A stretch of 44,509 bases of DNA, from positions 1-44,509 of the forward strand of contig VFZU01000040.1 of NCBI GenBank assembly GCA_016870995.1. Direction: 5' to 3'. The position numbers and the translations under genes were made by a program. Positions 24,144-32,322 of the stretch are shown here, in pieces. The notes beneath the pieces are model-generated. The model made no database searches, had not been told where the DNA came from, and saw only the letters and a list, made by a program, of their open reading frames with translations. This DNA is from Acidobacteriota bacterium (GTDB lineage Bacteria > Acidobacteriota > Terriglobia > Bryobacterales > Bryobacteraceae). Each line of letters opens with the position of its first letter. Position 1 is the first letter of the stretch.

Positions 24144-25049
24144 ATGTTCGGCCAGGCAACCTTCGCGGCTGCCGTAAGGTCGTATTTGACTTACTGCAGA
24201 GTCGAAAAAGGTCTTTCCGCAGCGACACTTACGGCCTACGAGCGGGATTTTGAGGTCTACTCGCGATGGCTAGAGGAGTCGCGTGAGGAGGATTTTGGCC
24301 TAATTTCCACCCTAAATCGTTTTCAGGATGTAATTCTAGGTCGGAAATTGAGCGAGCGTAGTATCGCGAGGATCTTCTCTGCACTGCGCGGGATTTTGAA
24401 GTTTCTTGTTGCGGAAGGCAAACTAAAACAGGACCCAACCGAGTTTTTGAAGCCGCCAAAACCCGGGCGGCGATTGCCAAAATCGTTATCGAAACCTCGA
24501 ATTGCGAAGGCCGTCGAGGCGTTTGATCGAGAAACGGCCCATGGGCTCCGCGATTGGGCAATGTTCGAACTCTGCTACAGCTCTGGCTTGCGAGTCAGTG
24601 AGCTTGTGGGAGTCAAACTGCCGGACTACAATCCCCTGGCCATGAGGTTAAGAGTGACCGGCAAGGGAAACCGCCAGCGATTGTTGCCCGTTGGCGGCGA
24701 AGCAGCAAAGGCAATGGAGATGTATTTGGCCGAAGGCCGGGCAAAGTTGTTGAAGGGCACAGCATCGCCCTATCTATTTGTGAGTTCCCGAGGCCCGAAG
24801 TTGGATAGCAAGAGTTATTGGAAGGTTTTGCGGAAACTGGAAGCGGCCGTTGGTGGCGCAATCCATCCGCACATGATCCGCCACTCGTTTGCCACGCACC
24901 TGCTGGAGGGCGGGGCAGACTTGAGAAGTGTTCAGGCGATGCTCGGGCATGCCGACATTTCGACAACCCAGATTTACACCCATGTGGAGCGTGAACGGCT
25001 GCGTGGGATTGTTGACCAATTTCACCCAAGGGAAGCCAAGAAACAATGA
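24144..25049 (+). CDS. xerD: Tyrosine recombinase XerC/XerD
   Basis: 301 aa. N-terminal SAM-like core-binding domain (about 5-95) and catalytic domain with all six tyrosine-recombinase residues visible: R150 (SGLRVSEL), K174 (TGKGNRQR), H243 and R246 (HPHMIRHSFA), H269 (LGHADI) and nucleophile Y278 (TQIYTHV). Size and layout are those of chromosomal Xer recombinases that resolve chromosome dimers at dif, not of phage integrases. XerC and XerD cannot be told apart by eye. Overlaps the downstream tRNA nucleotidyltransferase-like gene by ATGA. Confidence 0.92.
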   Translation: MFGQATFAAAVRSYLTYCRVEKGLSAATLTAYERDFEVYSRWLEESREEDFGLISTLNRFQDVILGRKLSERSIARIFSALRGILKFLVAEGKLKQDPTEFLKPPKPGRRLPKSLSKPRIAKAVEAFDRETAHGLRDWAMFELCYSSGLRVSELVGVKLPDYNPLAMRLRVTGKGNRQRLLPVGGEAAKAMEMYLAEGRAKLLKGTASPYLFVSSRGPKLDSKSYWKVLRKLEAAVGGAIHPHMIRHSFATHLLEGGADLRSVQAMLGHADISTTQIYTHVERERLRGIVDQFHPREAKKQ

Positions 25050-26332
25050 GCGACTACATGTTCATGCTCGAGAGCCATCTGAGCCAGGCACAGAATTTCG
25101 TGATCGCAGAAGTCCAGCGGATGATGGCCAAGCTTCAAATCAACGTATTTCTGACCGGTGGCGCATTGCGAGATATGTTGGCCGGCTTGCCTGTGCGGGA
25201 TCTGAATTTCACACTTGAAGGCTCGCCGTTGAAGCTGGTAAGAGCTCTTGAAAAAGATGCCGGTGTGCGAGTTCTGAACTCTGACGAGACGCGGAAGCGC
25301 TACGAAATCGCTTTTCCGAATGGGGTGCGCGCGGAAGTCTCGATGGCGCGGATCGAAAAGTTCGCCAAGCCGGGAGGCGTGCCGAAAGTGGTGCCGGCGA
25401 CAATTCACGAGGATTTGCGGGAGCGTGATTTCACCATCAACTGCTTGGCAATTTCGCTCGCTAAGGGTTCCCGTGGCTTGTTATTGGACCCAACCAACGG
25501 ACTTTCTGATTTTGCCCTGCGCGAGTTGCGAACGGCGACCAGCCATGCGCTGATGGACGACCCGTCCCGAGTGTTGAAGCTTGTGACGCTACAGGCGCGG
25601 TTGGGCTTCCAACTGGATGAGCGCACGAAGCGCCAATATGACAACGCGCGGCAGGCGAAAGTTGAAAAGCTAATCCCAGCCGAAGCGCTGCGGCGGGAGA
25701 TCGTGAAGATCGGCGAAGAGTTTAATCCGCTGCCGATTCTCGAAACTCTGCAAAAAGAAGGGTTTCTGGATCTCTACTTCCCGGGCTTTGGCGGAGCGAA
25801 ATTAAACGCGGCTGGCTTTGCAAAATTGATGAAGTTCCGCGGGTTGGTTCCGTTTGGAGCACAAATCAAGGAAGACCGCTTCTCCCTGTTTCTGAATACG
25901 ATCAGCGAGAAATGGACGCCGAAGGACAAGCTGACCTTCATCAAGAACTGCAAGTTTTCAAAGCGTGAAGTGGATGCCTGGAAGGGGTTGGATGCGAAAG
26001 CAAAGGCGTTGTCGAACACTTTGAAATCGGCAAAGCTTGTGAAGCCTTCGCTTGTTTATGCAGCGTTAGCGGATGCGCCGGCTGAGCAGATCTTCATACT
26101 GCTTGCCAAGTCACCCTTACGCAACGTGCAGGACCGCATCAAGAACTATCTGCAGAAGTACTTGCCGATTGCGCTTGAGGTTACCGATGAGGATGTAATC
26201 GCAGCGGGCGGCAACCCGGCAGTGCCCAAGGGTGTGCAACTCAAGAAGCAACTGATCGCGACCCGTCTCGATGCGCGGCCTAAGCGGGTGGCGGCTCTGG
26301 ATCCGGCTTACAGTCCTCAAGCTTCAGCTTGA
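25046..26332 (+). CDS. CCA/poly(A) nucleotidyltransferase-like protein with altered DxD motif
   Basis: 428 aa. Class II nucleotidyltransferase head at residues 35-60 (FLTGGALRDMLAGLPVRDLNFTLEG), the ERDFTINCLAISL motif near 130, LLDPTNGLSD and DPSRVLKLVTLQARLGF, then a long helical C-terminal part. The catalytic DxD of CCA-adding enzymes (DRD in E. coli) reads D52-L-N54 here; AAT at 25205-25207 replaces an Asp codon by one base change. One metal ligand is therefore lost and activity is doubtful. Coupled to xer by a 4-nt overlap. Its last 53 bp overlap the converging BNR-type gene. Family sure; activity uncertain. Confidence 0.87.
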   Translation: MSDYMFMLESHLSQAQNFVIAEVQRMMAKLQINVFLTGGALRDMLAGLPVRDLNFTLEGSPLKLVRALEKDAGVRVLNSDETRKRYEIAFPNGVRAEVSMARIEKFAKPGGVPKVVPATIHEDLRERDFTINCLAISLAKGSRGLLLDPTNGLSDFALRELRTATSHALMDDPSRVLKLVTLQARLGFQLDERTKRQYDNARQAKVEKLIPAEALRREIVKIGEEFNPLPILETLQKEGFLDLYFPGFGGAKLNAAGFAKLMKFRGLVPFGAQIKEDRFSLFLNTISEKWTPKDKLTFIKNCKFSKREVDAWKGLDAKAKALSNTLKSAKLVKPSLVYAALADAPAEQIFILLAKSPLRNVQDRIKNYLQKYLPIALEVTDEDVIAAGGNPAVPKGVQLKKQLIATRLDARPKRVAALDPAYSPQASA

Positions 26333-27098
26333 AGGTGCTGACTTCTCTCCAGCCATTTCCGGCGCGGACGTCGATGCGGAGCAATCCCTTTTTTTCATCG
26401 ACACGAATCCTCGCATTCGTTGTGGGTGGGCGTTGTCCAGGCGCGGCAGCTTTGGGGATGCGGCTCGAAATTTCACGAAGTTCCCAAGAAGATCCGCCGG
26501 ACTGGGTTTCATAAAACTCATACTTGCCTGCCTCTCCGCTGCCCTTGTTATCCACGAGCAACCAGCCACGCTTGGCGGACTGGAAGGCGAAATCCTCGAT
26601 TACGCCTACACGCGTCTCGGCAAACAAATCGACCTTGCGCCAGGTGCGGCCACTGTCCGTGGTGAGCAGCACGAAGGGGTCGCGAGGCAAGCCAAGCGAT
26701 GTCTGGCCAGTGAGCCAGCCGGTTGAGAAGTCGATGAACTGCATCGATTCAAGAGCGCTGCCCCTTATCCGGGGATGGGATTCGCGCCAGGTTGATCCAC
26801 CGTCTTCGCTGACGAGAGCAACGGACTGCAGTGTTGTGGCTGTGGTGTGGATGTTGCCCGCCAGGACGAGCACCGTGCCAAGAGTTTCCACGCTTGAGAG
26901 TTCAAGAAACGTTTGACATGGCTCCGCTTCGCTGCAGGTGAGGCCGAGGGCAGGTAGATCCACCTGAGAGCACCGGTTGGGCAACAGGATGGGGCCGCTG
27001 GCGCTTTGGAAGACCGGAGGAGCTTCGGGTGCGGGCGGTTGGGTTGTTGGAGCTTGGGCCAAGAGCCACAGGTAAATGAGAATTGGCACTACCCTCAT
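26280..27098 (-). CDS. Secreted BNR/YCF48-like repeat protein
   Basis: 272 aa with signal peptide MRVVPILIYLWLLAQA and a Pro-rich linker. The body shows Asp-box (BNR) signatures SEDGGSTW, TTDSGRTW and a weaker SGGSSW, each before a strand, as in sialidase/YCF48-type beta-propellers. FIDFSTGWLTGQ and FQSAKRGWLLVD are the paired blade strands. Only about three or four blades fit, so it may be a partial propeller. Ligand unknown; it is probably periplasmic or secreted. Tail acidic and Pro-rich (EDCKPDPEPPPA). It starts 20 bp from the divergent gene at 27119. Confidence 0.82.
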   Translation of the reverse strand: MRVVPILIYLWLLAQAPTTQPPAPEAPPVFQSASGPILLPNRCSQVDLPALGLTCSEAEPCQTFLELSSVETLGTVLVLAGNIHTTATTLQSVALVSEDGGSTWRESHPRIRGSALESMQFIDFSTGWLTGQTSLGLPRDPFVLLTTDSGRTWRKVDLFAETRVGVIEDFAFQSAKRGWLLVDNKGSGEAGKYEFYETQSGGSSWELREISSRIPKAAAPGQRPPTTNARIRVDEKKGLLRIDVRAGNGWREVSTFKLKLEDCKPDPEPPPA

Positions 27099-27118
27099 AC
27101 TAGACTGGAGTCAGTCTC

Positions 27119-27484
27119 ATGTTCTCCTGGCTCTCGAAAAAGGAAGAAACGCTCAAGCCTTTACCGTTGTCGCAGCGCGAGAAAACCTACTCGTCGGCAA
27201 GCGGCGTTGTGTACCAATATATTTTCAAGGGGATGGCTGGAAGAGCCCATGTTTTCTCGGTTTCGCATGACCGTCGAAACAGCTATGAGGTGCGCGTGGA
27301 ATTGAGCGAAGATGGACAGGCGGGGTGCGCTGAGTTGATGGGTGGCGAATTGCGATGGAACGAACAATACGCCCTGGCAAAACTGTGTTTGTTTGCGGCC
27401 TTCGACGCTGAGGTTTTGGAGCGAAACATCGTTGCGAGCCGAGAAGAGTTGCTTGAGCACATGCGAACGCTCAATATGGTTTAG
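27119..27484 (+). CDS. Hypothetical protein
   Basis: 121 aa, start supported by GGAG 8 nt upstream. Soluble alpha/beta protein: Y.SASGVVYQYIFKGMAGRAHVFSVSHDRRNSYEVRVELSE, then LRWNEQYALAKLCLFAAFD and a C-terminal helix LERNIVASREELLEHMRTL. No motif, signal peptide or membrane segment is recognised. The next gene starts 9 nt after its stop, so they are co-transcribed. A TAGACT hexamer at 27101-27106 may be its -10 box. Confidence 0.7.
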   Translation: MFSWLSKKEETLKPLPLSQREKTYSSASGVVYQYIFKGMAGRAHVFSVSHDRRNSYEVRVELSEDGQAGCAELMGGELRWNEQYALAKLCLFAAFDAEVLERNIVASREELLEHMRTLNMV

Positions 27485-27493
27485 ACGACGCCG

Positions 27494-28303
27494 ATGCAGC
27501 CCTCTATGCCAGAACCGGAATCGAAATACGCTCCGCCGCTCGATCAGTTGGCGGATCGGGAATTCTCTTTTTACCCATCGATTGGCAACGTCGAAACGAA
27601 TTTGTGGCGATTGGTAGATGCGAACTGGTCTGAATTTCTAGTGGAGAATCAGAGCGATCGGACGCAGGTTTGGGTTCCGAGGCGCTACCTCGGGGATGTG
27701 TCGGCATCCGATCGGCCAGTGATGATTGTCGGTCTGAATCGGGCACTGGACTATAAGGCGGGGCAGGTGTGGCCGGTGCAAAAGCGCGTGATTGAGATGC
27801 CACGGGTTCCGGCCGGCGAGGTGCGGGAAGAGACTGTAGAAGTCGAGAAGACTGGGCTGCAGTCGCACATGATGAATAACGGCATCCGGCTGGATGATTC
27901 CGAGAAGAAGGTGGGGCGGTTGATTCTGATGGCGCTGGGCGGGGCGATCCTGCTGGTGGCTGTGGTTGTCGGTTATTTCAGGGGCGTGAATTCTGGCGAA
28001 ATCGTGTCCTATAAGACAGTCGTGCAAGAAAGCCTGGGCTTGGGGCCGGAAGACGATTACTTCGCGGTTGTCAGAAAACTGGGCCAGCCTGAGGCGGATC
28101 GTTGGAAGGCTGAAGGGGAGAGCGTGCAGTACCGGGTGCTGGCATTTCCGAAGCGGAATCTGAATGTGATTCTTGCGGGACGGGAACGGGGGCAGGCCCT
28201 CTATGTAGGGGCCCTCGATTCGGATTGGAAGGTTGTCGACAGCGTGAATCAACGCGGGGGAAGCAACACCTACGCGGTTCTCTCGAAGCTGCCACGATTC
28301 TAG
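27494..28303 (+). CDS. Hypothetical single-pass membrane protein
   Basis: 269 aa. N-terminal soluble part (about 1-135) with FYPSIGNVE.NLW.L...NW.E.LVEN..D..QVWVPRRYLGD, one transmembrane helix at about 140-160 (LILMALGGAILLVAVVVGYF), and a C-terminal domain (about 175-269) with EDDYFAVVRKLGQPEADRWK, Q.RVLAFPKRNLNVILAGRERGQALYVGALD. The last domain resembles small alpha/beta sensor-like folds, but no family is recognised. Orientation of the two sides cannot be read. Operon with the gene at 27119; cstA starts 36 bp downstream. Confidence 0.75.
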   Translation: MQPSMPEPESKYAPPLDQLADREFSFYPSIGNVETNLWRLVDANWSEFLVENQSDRTQVWVPRRYLGDVSASDRPVMIVGLNRALDYKAGQVWPVQKRVIEMPRVPAGEVREETVEVEKTGLQSHMMNNGIRLDDSEKKVGRLILMALGGAILLVAVVVGYFRGVNSGEIVSYKTVVQESLGLGPEDDYFAVVRKLGQPEADRWKAEGESVQYRVLAFPKRNLNVILAGRERGQALYVGALDSDWKVVDSVNQRGGSNTYAVLSKLPRF

Positions 28304-28339
28304 CGGCAGGCCCGTATTTATTGGCTGTGATAGGCTTTG

Positions 28340-30427
28340 ATGAATATGAAGTCTATTGGCCAAATCCTTCTTTGGGTGACGATTTCGCTGGTCGGCGCGG
28401 GCTGCCTTGCGGCTGTGGCGTTGAATCGCGGGGAGTCGATCAACTCGATGTGGATCGTGGTGGCGGCGGCTTGCGTGTACCTGGTTTCCTACCGGTTTTA
28501 TGGCAAGTTCATCGCGACCAAGATTCTGACGATGCGGGAGGATCGGGCGACGCCGGCCGAGCGGCTTCGCAATGGGCATGACTTCGAGCCGACGAACAAA
28601 TGGATCGTGTTCGGCCATCACTTTGCGGCAATCGCCGGGCCTGGGCCGCTGGTTGGGCCGACGCTAGCGGCTCAGTTCGGATACCTGCCTGGAACGCTTT
28701 GGATCATATTAGGTGCGGCGTTGGCTGGAGCAGTGCACGACCTGCTGATTCTGGCGTTTTCGATTCGCAGGGACGGCAAGAGCCTGGGCCAGATGGTGAA
28801 GGAAGAAATCAGCAATCTTGGCGGGTTTACGGCGATGGTGACCGTGCTGCTGATCATGATCATCCTGATGGCTGTGATCGGGCTGGTGATCGTGAACGCA
28901 TTGAAGGGCAGCCCCTGGGGAACTTTCACGATTGCAGCGACGATGCCGATTGCGATCTTTATGGGGCTGTATTTGAGATTCTTCCGGCCGGGCCGGGTCG
29001 TGGAGATTTCATTGATTGGTTTTGTTCTGGTGGTGTTGAGCATCTTTGGTGGGAAGTGGGTGGCAGAGTCGGCAATGATGGCCCCCTGGTTTACCTATAG
29101 CGGGACGACGCTGGCACTCATTTTGATTGGTTACGGATTCTGCGCCAGCGCATTGCCGGTCTGGTTGCTGCTGGCGCCGCGGGATTACCTAAGCACTTTC
29201 GTAAAGCTTGGCGTTGCGGCGATGCTGGCTGTAGGGGTTCTTTTTGTCCGACCCGAGTTGAATCTGCCAGCCATGACGAAGTTTGTCGATGGATCGGGGC
29301 CGATCTTCGCGGGTACGGTGTTTCCGTTCTGCTTCATTACGATCGGATGCGGGGCTTTGTCTGGGTTCCATTCGTTGATTTCTTCAGGGACGACATCGAA
29401 ATTATTGGCGCGTGAGAGTCACGCTTTGCCGGTTGCGTTTGGCGGAATGTTGGTAGAAGGTATGGTGGCCATCATGGCGCTCATCGCAGCGTGCGCGATG
29501 GAGCCCGGAGTATTTTTTGCGATCAACTCCCCAGGTGGGGTGGTTGGCGTGCTGCCGGATGCGGCTGTGAAGACGATTACGAGTTGGGGCTATCCGGTGA
29601 CCGTTGCGCACATGGAAGAACTGGCGCGAAGCGTGGGTGAGAATTCGTTGTTTGCGCGAACTGGTGGCGCACCTTCGCTGGCTTTGGGGATGGCTCACAT
29701 CTTCTCGCAGGCGTTGTCAATGACGCCCGATGGCGGCAAAGCGATCCTGAGTTTCTGGTACCACTTTGCGATCATGTTCGAGGCATTGTTCATCCTGACG
29801 ACGATCGATGCCGGTACGCGTGTGGGACGCTTCCTTCTGCAGGATCTGCTGGGCCAGGTTTACAAGCCATTCGGGCAAACCAGTTGGATTCCTGGTGTGG
29901 TGATGGCAAGCGCGATGATTGTGGCCGGTTGGGGGTGGTTCCTCTATCAGGGCGTGCTCGATCCGCTGGGTGGCATCAATTCGTTGTGGCCTTTGTTCGG
30001 GATCGCGAATCAGCTTCTCGGGACGATTGCTCTTTGCCTGGCGACGACGGTGCTCATCAAGATGTACCGTGCCAAATATGTTTGGATTACGGCGTTCCCG
30101 ATGGCCTGGATGTTGAGTGTGACGTTTACTGCCGGGTTGACCAAGATTTTTGCGAGCAGTCCCCGCCTCGGATTTCTTGCGAGAGCCGACCAACTGGAAG
30201 GGCAGATTGCTGCTGGAACAATCGCCGCAGCAAAGGTTGGCGAAGTGCAGCGATTGATCTTTAATGAGCGGATGGATGCTGCGATTTGCGGTCTCTTCCT
30301 GATTTTGACTGCAACGATCGTGTTCGAATCGGCTCGCGTCTGGTGGCGGGTGCTTAGAAGCACAAGCAAGGCCAGTGTTTCGGAAACGCCTTTTGTTCCC
30401 ACTCAGTTGCAGCCTGGAGAAATTTAG
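28340..30427 (+). CDS. cstA: Carbon starvation protein CstA-type transporter
   Basis: 695 aa from ATG 28340; TTG 28337 and ATG 28346 are alternatives. Multi-spanning membrane protein with about 16-18 hydrophobic segments and the CstA signature regions ATPAERL.NGHDF.PTNKWIVFGHHFAAIAGPGPLVGP, GAVHDLL.L, FITIGCGALSGFHSLISSGTT, DAGTR.GRF..QDL and SLWPLFGIANQLL. CstA/BtsT proteins take up peptides or pyruvate across the inner membrane, often during carbon limitation. The small partner YbdD is not seen beside it. The M24 peptidase gene follows after 5 nt, so a peptide-use role would be consistent (inference). Confidence 0.95.
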   Translation: MNMKSIGQILLWVTISLVGAGCLAAVALNRGESINSMWIVVAAACVYLVSYRFYGKFIATKILTMREDRATPAERLRNGHDFEPTNKWIVFGHHFAAIAGPGPLVGPTLAAQFGYLPGTLWIILGAALAGAVHDLLILAFSIRRDGKSLGQMVKEEISNLGGFTAMVTVLLIMIILMAVIGLVIVNALKGSPWGTFTIAATMPIAIFMGLYLRFFRPGRVVEISLIGFVLVVLSIFGGKWVAESAMMAPWFTYSGTTLALILIGYGFCASALPVWLLLAPRDYLSTFVKLGVAAMLAVGVLFVRPELNLPAMTKFVDGSGPIFAGTVFPFCFITIGCGALSGFHSLISSGTTSKLLARESHALPVAFGGMLVEGMVAIMALIAACAMEPGVFFAINSPGGVVGVLPDAAVKTITSWGYPVTVAHMEELARSVGENSLFARTGGAPSLALGMAHIFSQALSMTPDGGKAILSFWYHFAIMFEALFILTTIDAGTRVGRFLLQDLLGQVYKPFGQTSWIPGVVMASAMIVAGWGWFLYQGVLDPLGGINSLWPLFGIANQLLGTIALCLATTVLIKMYRAKYVWITAFPMAWMLSVTFTAGLTKIFASSPRLGFLARADQLEGQIAAGTIAAAKVGEVQRLIFNERMDAAICGLFLILTATIVFESARVWWRVLRSTSKASVSETPFVPTQLQPGEI

Positions 30428-30432
30428 CAATT

Positions 30433-31758
30433 ATGAAGTTCCTTTGCGTTTTTTTTGCCGCGCTTGGGCTGTGGGCGGCGCCCCCACCTGTGCTCGATCT
30501 GAGGGAGCAGGCCAAACTGCAGCAGGCCTGGTTGAAGCAGAGGCTTGAAAAGAATCTGCCCGAATTGATGCGGCGGTATGGCATCGACATGTGGATGGTT
30601 TCGAGCCGGGAATACAACGAAGATCCGGTATTCTTTTCATTGGTTTCTCCGACGATGTTTGCGGCCCGGCGGCGCACGATCTATGTGTTCTTCGATCGAG
30701 GTCCGGAAAAGGGTGTTGAACGGCTGGCGTTGGGTGGCGGATCGCAAGGCGGAATGTATGAGGTGTATCGCGATCCGGATTCGGGTATCGAGCTTTACGG
30801 GGATTCGCAGTGGATTCTGCTGAAGAAGCTGATTGATGAGCGGAAGCCCAAGAAGATCGCGATCGACATCAGCCACACGCATGCCTTTTCGGATGGATTG
30901 TCCTCGGGAGAGCGCGAGCAATTGGAAGAGGCAATCGGCCCGGAGAACCGGTCGAAGCTGGTGCGGGCGGAAGGCTTGGCGCTCGATTTCGTCGCAATGC
31001 GGACTTCAGATATGGTGCCGACCTACCAGGGGTTGATGGCGCATGTTCACGAGATTATTGACAAGGCGTTTTCGAACGAAGTGATTCAGCCGGGCAAGAC
31101 GACAGATCAGGATGTTGTGTGGTGGTTGCGGCAAGAAAATCAGCGGCGCGGGTTTGGAACCTGGTTCCAGCCAGGGATTCGCGTGCAAAGGCAGAATGGC
31201 AAAAGCCTGCAAATCCTGCAGCAGGAGGAGAGCCCAATCGTGATTGAGCGCGGCGACGTTCTCTGGGTGGATTATGGGCTGACGGCAATGCGTCTGGCCA
31301 CAGACACACAGCACGTTGGCTATGTATTGCGAGAAGGGGAAACAGGCCCGCCCGCTGGGATTGTTGCGGCGCTTGAGAACTCCAAGAAGATGCAGGATAT
31401 TGTGATGGCGCGGATGACTGTGGGACGGACCGGAAATGAAGTTCTGGCCGAGGCGTTGAAGGAGATTCGGGCGCTTGGGATCAAGGGGACCGTTTATTCT
31501 CATCCGATTGGGGATCATGGCCATGGGGCTGGCCCGCTGATCGGGTTATGGGATCGTCAACAGGGAGTGCCGGGGAGGGGAGACGTCAAGCTGATCCCCA
31601 ACACCTGGTTTTCGATCGAGCTCTCGAGCCGGACCCCGGTTGCCGAGTGGGGCAACCAGGAATTGTTTGTCGGGATGGAAGAAGATGCGATGGTGGGAGC
31701 TGATGGGAAGATTCGCTGGGTGCTGGGTCGCCAGGAGAAGTTCCACCTGATCCGTTAG
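30433..31758 (+). CDS. Secreted M24-family metallopeptidase (prolidase/creatinase fold)
   Basis: 441 aa with signal peptide MKFLCVFFAALGLWAA. N-terminal creatinase-like domain (MRRYGIDMWMVSSREYNEDP) and C-terminal pita-bread domain with the metal ligands visible: Asp in LWVDYGLTAM and again in LATDTQHVGYV, His in HPIGDHGHGAG, Glu in FSIELSS and a last Glu in FVGMEEDAM. This is the pattern of an aminopeptidase P/prolidase type dimetal site. It probably trims Pro-containing peptides in the periplasm. Close behind cstA (5 nt), probably one operon. Stop interlocked with the converging gene (31755-31758). Confidence 0.9.
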   Translation: MKFLCVFFAALGLWAAPPPVLDLREQAKLQQAWLKQRLEKNLPELMRRYGIDMWMVSSREYNEDPVFFSLVSPTMFAARRRTIYVFFDRGPEKGVERLALGGGSQGGMYEVYRDPDSGIELYGDSQWILLKKLIDERKPKKIAIDISHTHAFSDGLSSGEREQLEEAIGPENRSKLVRAEGLALDFVAMRTSDMVPTYQGLMAHVHEIIDKAFSNEVIQPGKTTDQDVVWWLRQENQRRGFGTWFQPGIRVQRQNGKSLQILQQEESPIVIERGDVLWVDYGLTAMRLATDTQHVGYVLREGETGPPAGIVAALENSKKMQDIVMARMTVGRTGNEVLAEALKEIRALGIKGTVYSHPIGDHGHGAGPLIGLWDRQQGVPGRGDVKLIPNTWFSIELSSRTPVAEWGNQELFVGMEEDAMVGADGKIRWVLGRQEKFHLIR

Positions 31759-32147
31759 GCGCAGGCTGCGATCTGATAGAGAGGCATGGTCGGGGCCATG
31801 TCGATGAATTCCGGCTCCACCTGATCGAGGTATTCACGAACGAAGGCCCGTGCCATTCCGCCGCAACCATGGTGGCGGTACATCTTGAAGAACATTTGCT
31901 GGGCTCCGGCGGCATCGAGCGAAGGGCAGAGCATGGCGAGGACTGAGGCCGAACCGGAGATGCATTCGCGGCACTCTTTACCGACCAGGCCGCAGGTTTC
32001 CGGGTTGACCACAGGGCCGAGATTGTCTTCGATTCCAACCAGCATTTCATTGATCTCCTCTAGTGAAATACCGTTGTACCTTGGATCGAGAAATCGGCCT
32101 AGCCACCCTGTGGGGAGAATCTCAAACAACTGTGCGGGTATCGACAC
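31755..32147 (-). CDS. Cys-rich protein of unknown function
   Basis: 130 aa, GTG start at 32147. Six Cys: C52, C59, C62, C74, C95 and C129, including C59-RE-C62, and His92-His93 next to C95 (YRHHGCGG). This suggests a metal- or cluster-binding protein, but no family is recognised. Other parts: DPRYNGISLEEINEMLVGIEDNLGP and ARAFVREYLDQVEPEFIDMAP. No signal peptide. A promoter TTGCAA-N17-TATCAA sits directly before the start (32182-32154) and the GTG follows after 6 nt, so the mRNA may be leaderless. A 6+6 bp dyad lies within that promoter, which suggests regulation. Confidence 0.75.
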   Translation of the reverse strand: MSIPAQLFEILPTGWLGRFLDPRYNGISLEEINEMLVGIEDNLGPVVNPETCGLVGKECRECISGSASVLAMLCPSLDAAGAQQMFFKMYRHHGCGGMARAFVREYLDQVEPEFIDMAPTMPLYQIAACA

Positions 32148-32153
32148 TTTCCT

Positions 32154-32182
32154 TTGATACCCCCACGCGAGGGTATTGCAAT
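32154..32182 (-). promoter_or_regulatory. Promoter with internal operator-like dyad
   Basis: On the minus strand: -35 TTGCAA (32182-32177), 17-nt spacer, -10 TATCAA (32159-32154), then 6 nt to the GTG at 32147. The perfect dyad ATACCC-N9-GGGTAT (32157-32177) fills the spacer and touches both boxes. A third copy of the half-site lies inside codons 3-4 of the gene (32136-32141). A regulator binding here would sit directly on the promoter, as MerR-type regulators do, although their spacers are usually 19-20 nt. Confidence 0.45.
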
Positions 32183-32322
32183 TTTAAAAATGTTCGGTTG
32201 CGCATCTTGAAAGTGATGCAAAAGCGCAAGGCTATTGCTACGCTCAAATGAGGTTCTGTGAATTTCAGTGAAACACAGCGCCGGCCCCAAATCCCTTAGA
32301 TAGACAAGCGTCTTCCGCATTC

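Noticed and set aside
24144-25049. Xer gene as a phage or island integrase
   Set aside because: Size, layout and coupling to a core tRNA-processing-type gene fit a chromosomal XerC/D; no mobile genes or attachment repeats are seen nearby.
32203-32220. Dyad GCATC-N8-GATGC upstream of mreB
   Set aside because: Only 5-bp arms in a short AT-mixed region; likely chance.
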